Of a stretch of DNA of 64,000 nucleotides, positions 37,428-45,954 are shown one piece after another (the stretch's first letter is position 1; the number at the start of each line of letters is the position of its first letter). The stretch spans positions 1,922,001 through 1,986,000 of the forward strand of contig NZ_CP015093.1 in NCBI RefSeq assembly GCF_001975705.1. The letters are read 5' to 3'. The notes beneath the pieces are model-generated. The model saw nothing but the letters and a program-made list of their open reading frames with translations, did not search any database and was not told where the DNA came from. The translations under genes were made by a program, and so were the position numbers. This DNA comes from Salipiger abyssi. Lineage in GTDB: Bacteria > Pseudomonadota > Alphaproteobacteria > Rhodobacterales > Rhodobacteraceae.

Positions 37428-38819
37428 TCAGGATACGTTAATCCAGGTGGTCATGCCCGACGCGGCATGGCCGAGCATGTGGCAGTGGAACAGCCACTTG
37501 CCGGGGTTGTTGGCGACGAAGGCGATCTCCAGCGGTTCGTCCGGATAGCTGAGGATCGTGTCGCGCATCGGGCCGAGGGTGCCGTCCTCGGCCACCTGCC
37601 GGAAGTGCATCCCGTGCAGGTGCATGGCATGGGCAAAGGCGGTGTCGTTGGTCAACTTGAGGCACACGGTCTCGCCCCGATCGAGACTGGCGAACGGCGT
37701 GTCGTTCATGCCGACCTGCCCGGACAGTGCCCAGAACTGACCCTGCCCCGCCATTTCGCGAAAGCCCATGGAGCGGCCGTTCATCATGGCGCCGGACATC
37801 CGGCCCATGGCCCCGCCCTCCATCACCAGATCGAGCCGCCGGGCGCCGTCGATCACCGGCACCTCCATGCGCGGGTTAGGCGGCAGAGCGGCGGGGCTAT
37901 CGCGCCGGGTGGCGGAGGCGCTGCCCGCGACCGGGAACCGGGCTTGCGGCCGCCACTGGTTGTCGTCTTCGAACCTGAGTAGAGCCGCGGCTTCACCGTC
38001 TTCCGCCGTTACATCGACAATCAGGTCGATGCGTTGTGCCGGGGCGAGGATCAACTCTGCCTCCACTGGTTCCGGCGCGGGCAGCGGCATGCCGTCCAGC
38101 GCGACGGTCCAGCCGTCGAGACCCGCGAGTCGAAGCACGAAGATCCGCGCATTGGACGCGTTGATCAGGCGCAGGCGGAGGCGCTCGTTGGCCCTCACTT
38201 CGCGGGCATAGTCATAGGTCCCGTTGGTGCCCGGCAGATTGCCGAGACGACCGCCGTGGCTGAGGCTCATGGGATGGCCGAAGGGCTGCATGAACTGCGC
38301 GTCCTCGGGGTTCAGCAGCCAGTCGTTGAGGACGAGCACCTCATCCCGGTCGACCTCCGGAGGCCCTGCCTCCCCTACAATCAACGCGCCGGAAAGACCG
38401 CGCGCCACCTGCTCGAACGAGTTGGTATGCGCGTGATACCAATACGTCCCGGCGTCCGGCACGGCAAAGTCGTAGTCGAAGGTTCCGCCCGGCGGCACCG
38501 CCTCCTGCGTCAGGCCAGCCACACCGTCCATCGCATTGTCGATGCGGATGCCGTGCCAGTGGATCGAGGTCGGTACCGGCAGGTCGTTCACCAGGCGGCG
38601 AGCCAGGCGCCCGCCCTGCGGCACGCGCAGGACCGGACCGGGCAAGGCGCCGTCATAGGTCCACACCTCGGTCGCGGCATATTTCAGCGGGGCGATCTGC
38701 GCGGTGGCAACGCGGGCTGTCAGCGTCTGCGGTCCTGCCGCCCGCACAGGTAGGGCGGCAAGGCCCGCGGTTCCGGCCAAAGCACCACAGAAAGCGCGTC
38801 GTGTCATGCGTATGGTCAT
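37428..38819 (-). CDS. Multicopper oxidase (CueO/CopA-like), Tat-exported
   Basis: 463 residues. ATG 38819 is chosen because it follows the cytochrome c stop by one base (TGA-T-ATG) and opens a twin-arginine signal (TIRMTRRAFCGALAGTAG). Three cupredoxin domains carry all copper motifs: IHWHGIRIDN, YWYHAHT, AHAMHLHGMHF and LFHCHMLGHAASGM, which supply the trinuclear centre and the type 1 site with axial Met. Met-rich stretch GGAMGRMSGAMMNGRSMG (residues ~350-367) is typical of copper-tolerance oxidases and binds Cu(I). Periplasmic oxidation of Cu(I) to less toxic Cu(II) is the expected role. Fourth intact gene of the reverse metal operon. Confidence 0.93.
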   Translation of the reverse strand: MTIRMTRRAFCGALAGTAGLAALPVRAAGPQTLTARVATAQIAPLKYAATEVWTYDGALPGPVLRVPQGGRLARRLVNDLPVPTSIHWHGIRIDNAMDGVAGLTQEAVPPGGTFDYDFAVPDAGTYWYHAHTNSFEQVARGLSGALIVGEAGPPEVDRDEVLVLNDWLLNPEDAQFMQPFGHPMSLSHGGRLGNLPGTNGTYDYAREVRANERLRLRLINASNARIFVLRLAGLDGWTVALDGMPLPAPEPVEAELILAPAQRIDLIVDVTAEDGEAAALLRFEDDNQWRPQARFPVAGSASATRRDSPAALPPNPRMEVPVIDGARRLDLVMEGGAMGRMSGAMMNGRSMGFREMAGQGQFWALSGQVGMNDTPFASLDRGETVCLKLTNDTAFAHAMHLHGMHFRQVAEDGTLGPMRDTILSYPDEPLEIAFVANNPGKWLFHCHMLGHAASGMTTWINVS

Positions 38820-38820
38820 A

Positions 38821-39249
38821 TCACTCGATCCCGTTGGCGCGTTGCAGTTCGCGGACATAGGTGGTGATCCCGCCGACATCGGCCTTCGTCAGGCCGGATT
38901 GTGCGGGCATGTCTCCGAAAGGCCAGTGATGGGCACGGACTCCGTTCTGGACGGCCATCACGAAAGCCATGTCTGCGTGGTGGTTCGGCTCGTAGATCTT
39001 GTGCACGAGCGGCGGGCCGAAGCCCATCTTGCCGGTGGCATTGGACCCGTGGCAGGCGGCGCAAGTCGCGTCGAAGGCCCGCTGGCCCATTGTGGCATCG
39101 GCGGACAACGTATCCGGCACCGTGATCGAGACGAGCGGTTCGCCTTCTCTCGGCTGTGCGCTTGGGTCAGGAGCACTGGGCCGGGTGAGGTAGTAGGCTC
39201 CGCCTGCAATGGCAACGACGGCCAAGGCGGCGGGAATGATCTTGTTCAT
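38821..39249 (-). CDS. Membrane-anchored class I cytochrome c
   Basis: 142 residues. An uncleaved or lipid-free N-terminal anchor (IIPAALAVVAIAGGAYYL) is followed by a periplasmic monohaem domain with FDATCAACHGSNATGKMGFG (haem CXXCH near residue 63) and a likely axial Met in GDMPAQSGLTKAD. Length and motif order fit small cytochromes found with copper oxidases. It is translationally coupled to the multicopper oxidase gene, so it may accept electrons or sit in the same periplasmic redox chain. Confidence 0.9.
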   Translation of the reverse strand: MNKIIPAALAVVAIAGGAYYLTRPSAPDPSAQPREGEPLVSITVPDTLSADATMGQRAFDATCAACHGSNATGKMGFGPPLVHKIYEPNHHADMAFVMAVQNGVRAHHWPFGDMPAQSGLTKADVGGITTYVRELQRANGIE

Positions 39250-39334
39250 GGGTCATGATCCTGAAGGGTTCGGCCAAGGCGGCCGAACAAATCATTGAAC
39301 TGCGATCAGTGTCGCAGTCGCGGCTCCAAAGCCG

Positions 39335-39667
39335 TCAGGATCGTGGAGGCGGCAGGTCCCGGGAGAGGTAGACGGATCGCGGGTCGATCGTGTCGTGAGG
39401 ACGCGTGCTGCGGGTCGTCGCCGGTTCCAGAGTAAACGACAGGGAGACCGGCAAAGCATGGACTGCCGGACCGCAGCCCGCCCGGTGATGGCAGTCGACA
39501 CCCGAGGCGTGCCCGCCCGTGTCGTCCATGCCCGGGCAGTCGGCGCAGTCACCTTCCATGGTGGCGGCGCTCCTCTCCGAATGCGGCATCTCATGCGCCT
39601 GAGCCGCGCCGGGCAGGAACGCCCAGGCGGTGACGATCAGCACGATGATGACGAGGATATGCCTCAC
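39335..39667 (-). CDS. Small exported Cys/His-rich protein of the copper operon
   Basis: 110 residues with a signal peptide (ILVIIVLIVTAWAFLPGAAQA). The mature part has HEMPHSERSAATMEGDCADC, PGMDDTGGHASGVDCHHRAG and CGPAVHALP: several His, Met and Cys that look like metal ligands. I do not recognise a defined family. Similar small periplasmic proteins of unknown structure are frequent in copper-resistance loci. The tail (residues ~75-110) is low-complexity and Arg/Pro-rich. Position between the cytochrome c and the glutaredoxin-MauE genes, same strand, supports a metal-handling role. Confidence 0.65.
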   Translation of the reverse strand: MRHILVIIVLIVTAWAFLPGAAQAHEMPHSERSAATMEGDCADCPGMDDTGGHASGVDCHHRAGCGPAVHALPVSLSFTLEPATTRSTRPHDTIDPRSVYLSRDLPPPRS

Positions 39668-39745
39668 AGAACCTCCGGATGAGTGACCGGACTATGAAGC
39701 GATGCGCGTTGCAACGTCAACTGCGGCGGGCAATCACCCTTCCAC

Positions 39746-40507
39746 TCATCCGGCGAAAGCCCGCACGCCCATCCAGATCCCCATGAGCATCATCATCAGG
39801 TTCTCTGTCAATGAGATGAACCCGAGCGGCACATTCGAGTCGCCGCCGACGCAGGCGCACTTGAGCTCGCGCCTGTCGATGTAGACCGCCTTGAACACGC
39901 TAACCGCGCCGATCGTCCCGATGAAGAGCGCCACCGGGGCCGAGATCCACGGCAGGATCCCCGCCGTCATCAGGATCCCCGCCAGCGCCTCGCCATAGGG
40001 ATAGATCTTGCCGTAGGGCACCCATCTTTTCGCCAGCAGGTCGTAGTTGAGGAACATGGTCGAGAACTGCTCCACATCCTGAAGCTTCTGGATCGCCAGA
40101 ACGGTCATCGACAGTGAGATGAACCAGATGAAACTCTGCCAGGTCAGGACGGTGCCAAGCTGGTGCGAGGCCAGACCAAGCGCCAGCAGCGCGCAGACAG
40201 AGAAGATTGCGATCACGGGCCGGTAGCTGGTATCGCTCTGCTCCGCCTTCGGCGGGTCGATCCCGAGGAAAATGCGCAACTCGTCGTGGCCGCCGATCCT
40301 CTTGCCGTCGACGAAGGTCTGCGGAGTCGTCTCCAGATCATGCTCCCTCATGAAGGCGTCGGTCTCTTCGCGGGTCTTGAGGTGGTGGTCTTCCACCTCG
40401 TAGCCATGGGTTTCGAGCAGGTGCTTCGACTTCAGGCCATAAGGGCAGGTGTGCTCCGGCATAACCATGCGGTAGAGCGCAGCGGTTTGCTTGGTTTCCT
40501 TGGGCAT
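39746..40507 (-). CDS. Glutaredoxin-MauE/DoxX-like membrane fusion protein
   Basis: 253 residues. Residues ~10-85 form a glutaredoxin domain: active site EHTCPYGLKSKHLLETHGYE with a single Cys (Cys21; CPYG rather than CPYC), cis-Pro loop TTPQTFVDGKRIGGHDEL. Residues ~95-253 hold four predicted membrane helices in the MauE/methylamine-utilisation-like style (e.g. WISAPVALFIGTIGAVSVFK). The arrangement resembles known Grx-MauE proteins of Gram-negative metal or mobile islands. Cytosolic glutaredoxin plus a DsbD-like membrane part suggests reductant transfer to periplasmic metalloproteins. It lies 10 bases after the DUF305 gene. Confidence 0.85.
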   Translation of the reverse strand: MPKETKQTAALYRMVMPEHTCPYGLKSKHLLETHGYEVEDHHLKTREETDAFMREHDLETTPQTFVDGKRIGGHDELRIFLGIDPPKAEQSDTSYRPVIAIFSVCALLALGLASHQLGTVLTWQSFIWFISLSMTVLAIQKLQDVEQFSTMFLNYDLLAKRWVPYGKIYPYGEALAGILMTAGILPWISAPVALFIGTIGAVSVFKAVYIDRRELKCACVGGDSNVPLGFISLTENLMMMLMGIWMGVRAFAG

Positions 40508-40517
40508 GGCGCTCTCC

Positions 40518-41342
40518 TCAGTTCGCGCAGGTGAACTGGCCGCGGAACCCGGCGGTGTAGTCGGAACCGGCGGTCACGATCAGGTCTTGAAGGTTCTCGT
40601 CGTCCGTCTGGTTGACCTCCGCCGTTAGCGGGCCGGCGGCAAAGCTGTCTCCGTCAGCCTCAAGCCGGACGAGGTCGCCGCTGACCCGAATCAGCGCGCC
40701 ATCGTCGGCGGTCACGAGCACCGGCGGGCTGGTCTCGGTATAGGTGAAGCGGCAGGCGGTGCCATCGGGGAAGACCTTTGCGATATCTTCCTCTGTCAGG
40801 AACTCCGGATCGACGGTCTTGACGACCTCGGTCGACAGCGCGTCGGCGGCATCCTTCAGCTCCGGCGCGGCAGTGGCAGGCCCCGGCTGCGCCTCGCCAT
40901 TGGCCGCGATGTCCGCCAGCAGATACCGCATCTCGGCGATCTCCTTGTCCTGCGCGTAGACGATGCTGTCCGCCAGTTCCCGCACCCGGGGGTCGGTCAG
41001 ATTGGCCCGCGATGAGGTCATGATCGCGATCGAGTGGTGCGGGATCATCGCGCTCATGTAGGACCGGTCCTGCACCGTCACCTGGCTGCGCACGAGCCAC
41101 AGCGCCCCGGCGAAGACGGCGATGGACCCTATGAAGATCGCGATATTGGCGGTGCGGTTCTTATACATGCCCAGCATGAAGGCGAGCATCACGAAGGCCA
41201 TGACCGCGCCCATGACCAACGCCATGTAGGCCCGAGTTTCCGACCAGAAGACGTGACTGACGAGGTAGGTGTTCAGATACATCAGCCCCAACATGAGCAG
41301 CGTCGAGGTGGCGATCATGAGGAAAAAGCGAGTGTAAGCCAT
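40518..41342 (-). CDS. DUF305-domain membrane protein
   Basis: 274 residues. ATG 41342 is chosen for its CAGCAGGAGAACCCC leader, although the frame is open to 41636. Three membrane segments (residues ~5-27, 37-57 and 63-85) precede a DUF305 core with RSYMSAMIPHHSIAIMTSSR and DKEIAEMRYLL, the paired-His helical motif of that family. The last ~90 residues form a separate, beta-rich domain containing two Cys (CRFTY, FTCAN). DUF305 proteins (CopM-like) commonly accompany copper resistance genes and may bind copper. It is the first gene of the reverse metal operon, directly behind a CueR-like dyad. Confidence 0.87.
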   Translation of the reverse strand: MAYTRFFLMIATSTLLMLGLMYLNTYLVSHVFWSETRAYMALVMGAVMAFVMLAFMLGMYKNRTANIAIFIGSIAVFAGALWLVRSQVTVQDRSYMSAMIPHHSIAIMTSSRANLTDPRVRELADSIVYAQDKEIAEMRYLLADIAANGEAQPGPATAAPELKDAADALSTEVVKTVDPEFLTEEDIAKVFPDGTACRFTYTETSPPVLVTADDGALIRVSGDLVRLEADGDSFAAGPLTAEVNQTDDENLQDLIVTAGSDYTAGFRGQFTCAN

Positions 41343-41373
41343 CGGGGTTCTCCTGCTGTAATACGGAGTCAAC

Positions 41374-41395
41374 AACCTTCCATTGGGTGGATGTT
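41374..41395 (-). promoter_or_regulatory. CueR/HmrR-like operator upstream of the metal operon
   Basis: The dyad AACCTTCCA-TTGGG-TGGATGTT resembles the ACCTTCC...GGAAGGT operators bound by MerR-type copper regulators. It lies 32-53 bases before the DUF305 start, where a promoter is expected. Spacing to a -35/-10 pair is not clear, and no MerR-type gene is in the window. Confidence 0.4.
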
Positions 41396-41480
41396 CCCGC
41401 AAAACTCTGTTCAGTCCGAAAGAGGACGGTGGTGGATCACCGCAAAAGTCGTGACCTGCTCCCCTGAAACGTCCGCAGTT

Positions 41481-41639
41481 TGAAGTTAGCCTGTTCTCCA
41501 GATCAGGAGACAGGCCATGCGGAAAAGCCGTTTTAGCGAAGAGCGGATCATTGGCATTCTGAAGGGGCACCAAGCCGGGATAGGCGCCAAGGAGCTCTGC
41601 CGGAAGCATGGCATCAGCGAAGCGATCAACACGCAATAG
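41481..41639 (+). pseudogene. IS3-family orfA fragment
   Basis: An IS-like left end (TGAAGTTAGCCTGTTCTCCA) and the start of an IS3-type orfA: MRKSRFSEERIIGILKGHQA then GIGAKELCRKHGISEA, broken after 37 codons and running into a TAG at 41637. The rest is absent. It is a different IS3 subgroup from the element that starts at 41711, separated by ~70 bases with no recognisable content. Confidence 0.8.
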
Positions 41640-42207
41640 GTGTGTATCGAGGCAGCATGGATTTTCGTGGGGACAACAGCACCCATCTGCGCGGCAGAGG
41701 CAAATCCTCTTGGAGTGCCCCCACTGAAGTGGTCCACCAACTGGGATAGTTTTATCCCGATGTCAGGAGGACCAGGAGATGGCTGGAAAGCGAGACAAGC
41801 CCGAAGAGATCGTGCTGAAGCTACGGCAGGTTGAAGGTCTGCAAGGACAAGGGAGCTCGATTGCCGATGCTGTGCGCCAGATCGGCGTGACGCAGCAGAC
41901 TTACTATCGATGGCGCAAAGAGTATGGCGGCATGAGCCGGGATCAGCTCAAACGTCTGAAGCAGCTGGAGACCGAGGATGCCCGGCTCAGGCGCGCGGTT
42001 TCAGATCTGACGCTGGACAAGGTGATCCTTACCGAGGCCGCCCCGGGGAAACGACTGAGCCCCGCCCGCCGCCGTTGTTGCATCGAGCATGTGCGGCAGA
42101 CCCTCGGCGTATCCGAGCGCCGAACCTGCCGCACATTGGGACAGCATCGCTCGACACAGCGCAAGGTGCCTATCGGTCTGCCGGATGAAGACCGGCTGAC
42201 CGATGAC

Positions 42208-42215
42208 ATCATCGC
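42208..42215. repeat. Left copy of the 8-bp IS256 target duplication
   Basis: ATCATCGC immediately before the IS256 left end at 42216. The matching copy is at 43615-43622. The duplicated codons fall in the DDIIA segment of the IS3 transposase. Confidence 0.85.
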
Positions 42216-43614
42216 GGTAGTGTCCCAACGCTTGGTGTAGGAGGCCGCGCGCGGAGCCCCCAGCGTAGCGCAGCGCGCGGCCGGGTGTGACGCTGGCGGC
42301 CACCGCCGATCTTCGAGAAGGTTCGGGTTGCGAGACCTTGAACCAAGAACGGAGATGACGATGACCGATGACAGAATGACGCTGATTGAGCTGGTTGCGA
42401 AGCAGGCCGATGGCGATCTCGTGCGCGAGATGCTGGCCTTCGCGGCCGAGCGGATCATGGAAGTGGAGGTCGAGGCGCGAACCGGTGCCGCGAAGGGCGC
42501 TCGCTCTCCCCTGCGGGAGGTTCAGCGAAACGGTTACCGGGACCGCGACTGGGACACTCGTGCCGGTCGGATCGCGCTGGAAATCCCGCGGCTGAGAAAG
42601 GGGAGCTACCTGCCCAGCTTCCTGGAGCCGCGACGGACTGCTGAGAAGGCGCTGGTGGCGGTGATCCAGGAGGCTTACGTCCACGGGGTCTCGACGCGCT
42701 CCGTAGACGATCTGGTGAAGGCGATGGGCGCTGGCGGCATGTCGAAGAGCCAAGTCAGTCGCCTTTGTGTCGAAATCGACGAGCGGGTGAATGCATTCCT
42801 CTCCCGGCCGCTCGAAGGCGCCTGGCCCTATCTCTGGCTCGACGCGACCTACGTGAAAGTGCGCGAGAGCGGGCGGATCATCAGCCGCGCCGTGATAATA
42901 GCGGTAGCTGTGAACGAGGACGGCAAGCGCGAAGTTCTCGGCGTCGCCACCGGTCCATCCGAAGCAGAAACGTTCTGGACCGACTTCCTGCGCTCTCTCG
43001 CCGACCGTGGCCTGCGCGGCGTGAAGCTGGTGGTCTCCGATGACCACAAGGGGCTGCGGGCTGCCGCGCGGCGGGTGTTCGACGCGACGCACCAGCGCTG
43101 TCGCGTTCACTGGATGAGAAACGCGCTTGCCCATGCTCCGACCAAGCAGCGCACGGCCGTGGCGGCAATGCTGAAGACGATCTTCGCCCAGGAAAACAAG
43201 GCGGATGCCGAAGCCCAGTGGGAGGTCGTGGCTGACGCGCTGCGCGAGAAGCAGGCGCGGCTCGGCGCCCTCATGGACGCCTCGCGCGACGACGTCCTCG
43301 CCTACATGGATTTTCCACGTGAGCATTGGGCCCAGATCGCGTCGACGAACCCACTGGAGCGGGTGAACCGGGAGATCAAGCGCAGGTCTGACGTCATCGG
43401 CATCTTCCCGAACGACGAGGCCATCGTCCGTCTCGTCGGCGCGCTGATGCTCGAGACCAATGACGAATGGACGGTTGCGCGGAGATACATGTCGCTTGAA
43501 AGCCTGGCGCGTGTCACCGACACTACAACCGTCAGGCTGTCCGCCGTGGCGACCTGATCAGCCTTGAACCTCTCCGAAGGTCGGCGCTCTTACACCATCT
43601 CTCGGGGCACTACC
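42216..43614 (+). mobile_element. IS256-family insertion sequence
   Basis: 1,399 bases. The left end GGTAGTGTCCCAACGCTTGG and the right end, read inward, GGTAGTGCCCCGAGAGATGG are imperfect inverted repeats. Flanked by an 8-bp duplication ATCATCGC, typical of IS256. It carries one intact transposase gene. It inserted into the orfB part of the IS3 element and is therefore the younger event. Confidence 0.92.
42361..43557 (+). CDS. IS256-family (mutator-type) transposase
   Basis: 398 residues, full length for the family. ATG 42361 has CGGAG at correct spacing; ATG 42355 is an alternative. Core motifs of the IS256 DDE domain are present: [15 protein letters not shown] (first Asp), [14 protein letters not shown] (second Asp), [11 protein letters not shown], and [20 protein letters not shown] (catalytic Glu). 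No frameshift was seen, so the element may still be mobile. Confidence 0.95.
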   Translation: MTDDRMTLIELVAKQADGDLVREMLAFAAERIMEVEVEARTGAAKGARSPLREVQRNGYRDRDWDTRAGRIALEIPRLRKGSYLPSFLEPRRTAEKALVAVIQEAYVHGVSTRSVDDLVKAMGAGGMSKSQVSRLCVEIDERVNAFLSRPLEGAWPYLWLDATYVKVRESGRIISRAVIIAVAVNEDGKREVLGVATGPSEAETFWTDFLRSLADRGLRGVKLVVSDDHKGLRAAARRVFDATHQRCRVHWMRNALAHAPTKQRTAVAAMLKTIFAQENKADAEAQWEVVADALREKQARLGALMDASRDDVLAYMDFPREHWAQIASTNPLERVNREIKRRSDVIGIFPNDEAIVRLVGALMLETNDEWTVARRYMSLESLARVTDTTTVRLSAVAT

Positions 43615-43622
43615 ATCATCGC
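43615..43622. repeat. Right copy of the 8-bp IS256 target duplication
   Basis: ATCATCGC directly after the IS256 right end (43614), in frame with the resumed IS3 transposase reading frame. Confidence 0.85.
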
Positions 43623-44505
43623 GCTGACGCGAGAGTTTGGGCGCTACGGATATCGCATGATAACTGGCATGCTGAACAACAGCGGCTGGCATGTGAACCA
43701 CAAGCGCGTAGAGCGGATCTGGCGGCGGGAGGGGCTTACAGTCCCAAGAAAACAATCCAGGAAGGGACGGCTCTGGCTGAATGACGGCTCGTGCGTTCGG
43801 CTCCGGCCAGAACGCCCGAACCACGTCTGGTCCTATGACTTTGTCCAGGAGCGGACGCATGACGGGCGGGTATATCGCACCCTCAACATCATTGATGAGT
43901 TCACAAAGGAGGCGCTGGTGATCCGTGTCAAACGCAGGCTCAATTCTGTCGATGTGGTGGATGCCTTGACTGACCTGTTCATCCTGCGCGGTCCGCCGGA
44001 ATGCATACGGTCCGACAATGGCGCGGAATTTATTGCCAAGAAGGTGCGGGCATGGATTGGCGCAGTCGGTGCCAAGACGGCCTTCATTGCGCCTGGCTCA
44101 CCTTGGGAGAACGGTTACTGCGAAAGCTTCAACGCAAGGTTCCGGGACGAAATGCTGAACGGCGAGGTTTTATACTCGCTACGCGAAGACCAGGTCCTGA
44201 TCGAGAGATGGCGTCGCCACTACAACACTATCAGACCCCATAGCTCTCTGGGATACCGTCCACCAGCGCCAGAAAGCATCGTCCCGATAGACCAGAGACC
44301 GGCCATGCACTAACAATCAAACCGGACCTCTCGATGGGGGCAGACCACATTGTTTTCTACAAGCTGCTGAAATGCCGGAATGGAAATGCGCTTTCCGCTT
44401 CGGATTGCGGGAACTTTGGAACCCGTCTGCATTCGCGGACTGATAGTCTCTCGCCAAGCTCAAAACGCGGCTTGGCCGCATCCAATGCACAGCAGGAGAC
44501 CCCCG

Positions 44506-45942
44506 ATGTCCATCTCCGATCCGGCAACACTTCTCTCCTCTTTCCGCGCCGCGCTTCCGCCTGCGGCGCAGCTGGCCGACGATCTTGTCGGCAAGGGCGC
44601 GGTGACCGAGGGGCCGTTCGGCGAAAAGCCACTGGTCTATGCGGATTACGTCGCCTCGGGCCGGGCAGTGAAGACGCTCGAGATGTTCATGCTGGAGCAG
44701 GTTCTGCCCTACTATGCCAACAGCCACACCGAGGCGTCGTTCTGCGGCAGCTACATGACCCGGCTGCGCGCCGCCTCGCGTGCGGCCATCGCGCGCCATT
44801 GCGGTGCCGATGCGTCGGACCATGCCGTTATCTTCGCCGGCAGCGGCGCCACGGCAGGGCTCAACCGGCTGGTGCGGCTGTTGGGCGCGGACCGGGGCCG
44901 GGTGAAAGTCATCATCGGGCCCTACGAGCATCACTCCAATATCCTGCCCTGGCGCGAATGCGGGGCCGAGGTGGTGGAACTGCCCGAAGGCGCGGAGGGT
45001 GGCCCGGATCTGCCGGCGCTCGACGCGGCTCTGGCGGATGTGGCGGCCTATGACCGCGTGATCTGCGCCTTCTCGGCCGCTTCGAACGTGTCGGGGATCA
45101 TTGCCGATGTCGCCGGGCTGACTTCGCGGGTCAAGGCGGCGGGCGCCTTGATGGTCTGGGATTATGCGGGCGGCGGGCCCTACCTGCCGATGGCGATGGA
45201 GCCGGCGCCCGACGCAGGCATCGACGCGCTGGTCTTTTCGCCGCACAAGTTCATCGGCGGGCCGGGGGCCACGGGCATCCTCGTGCTGCGCCGCGACGCG
45301 GTGGTGTCGGACAGGCCGACCTGGGTTGGCGGCGGCACGGTGCGCTTCGTGTCGTCTGAGGCGCATGATTATGCCGACGGGCTCGAAGCGCGCGAAGAAG
45401 CCGGCACGCCGAATGTTGTGGGCGATATCCGCGCCGCGCTCGCGGTGATCGTCAAGGAGCATATCGGACAGGCCCATATGCAGGCGCGCAATGCGGACTT
45501 GTCCGCCCGCGCCATCGCCGCTTGGCGCGATGTGCCTGGGATCGAGCTGCTCGGGCTGACAGGGCCGGCGCGGCTGCCGATCCTGTCCTTCCGCATCCGC
45601 GATCCGCGCGGAGGGTTCATCCACCAGCAGCTCGCGACGCGGATGCTCAGCGACCGGTTCGGCATCCAGGCGCGTGGCGGCTGTGCCTGCGCAGGGCCTT
45701 ACGTGCTGCGGCTGCTCGGTCACGATGCCGCCGCCGCGGCGCGGATCCGTGAGGAGATCCTCTCCGGTCAGGAGCTGGAAAAGCCCGGTTTCGTGCGGCT
45801 CAACCTGTCGGCGCTGATGAGCGACGCCGAGGTGGCGTATATTCTCGAAAGTGTCGCGACCTTGTCGCGGGATGCCGCCAGCTATGCCGATCTCTACGAG
45901 GCCGACAGCGCGCGCGCCATCTTCTCGCGCCGCGCCGCCTGA
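44506..45942 (+). CDS. Class V aminotransferase / cysteine desulfurase-like PLP enzyme
   Basis: 478 residues. The frame opens upstream inside IS-flanking DNA, but ATG 44506 follows AGCAGGAGACCCCCG, a strong ribosome-binding site. Fold-type I PLP enzyme: VSPF-type lysine loop ALVFSPHKFIGGPGATGIL supplies the Schiff-base Lys, and MVWDYAGGGPYLPMAM the Asp that holds the pyridine nitrogen. The N-terminal YADYVASGRAVKTLEMFM is usual for the NifS/CsdA branch. A Cys-rich loop RGGCACAGPYVLRLL near residue 390 sits where desulfurases carry their persulfide Cys. Substrate unknown; cysteine or another sulfur amino acid is plausible. Convergent with the Lrp gene, 12 bases apart. Confidence 0.85.
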   Translation: MSISDPATLLSSFRAALPPAAQLADDLVGKGAVTEGPFGEKPLVYADYVASGRAVKTLEMFMLEQVLPYYANSHTEASFCGSYMTRLRAASRAAIARHCGADASDHAVIFAGSGATAGLNRLVRLLGADRGRVKVIIGPYEHHSNILPWRECGAEVVELPEGAEGGPDLPALDAALADVAAYDRVICAFSAASNVSGIIADVAGLTSRVKAAGALMVWDYAGGGPYLPMAMEPAPDAGIDALVFSPHKFIGGPGATGILVLRRDAVVSDRPTWVGGGTVRFVSSEAHDYADGLEAREEAGTPNVVGDIRAALAVIVKEHIGQAHMQARNADLSARAIAAWRDVPGIELLGLTGPARLPILSFRIRDPRGGFIHQQLATRMLSDRFGIQARGGCACAGPYVLRLLGHDAAAAARIREEILSGQELEKPGFVRLNLSALMSDAEVAYILESVATLSRDAASYADLYEADSARAIFSRRAA

Positions 45943-45954
45943 CCGGGGCGGCGC

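Larger units (their letters stand above)
41779..44313 (+). pseudogene. IS3-family transposase gene split by IS256
   Basis: The left part (41779-42215) encodes the orfA helix-turn-helix (MAGKRDKPEEIVLKLRQVEG) and the beginning of orfB. The right part (43623-44313) encodes the integrase core with WSYDFV, CIRSDNGAEF and WENGYCESFNARFRDE, giving the DDE triad. Joining the two across one copy of the duplicated target gives one uninterrupted frame of 375 residues, so the gene was intact before the second insertion. OrfA and OrfB appear fused in one frame instead of needing the usual -1 frameshift. Confidence 0.88.
41711..44347 (+). mobile_element. IS3-family element (IS407 group-like), interrupted by IS256
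   Basis: Matching imperfect ends: TGGAGTGCCCCCACTGAAGT on the left (41711) and, read inward, TGGTCTGCCCCCATCGAGAG on the right (ends 44347). Without the IS256 insertion and one target copy the element is ~1,230 bases, normal for IS3. The flanks (left TCT, right CAT) show no target duplication, so the surrounding DNA has been rearranged since insertion. Confidence 0.85.

Noticed and set aside
41640..41710. Possible gene or IS end between the orfA fragment and the IS3 element
   Set aside because: Only ~70 bases with no coding pattern and no inverted repeat that I could match.
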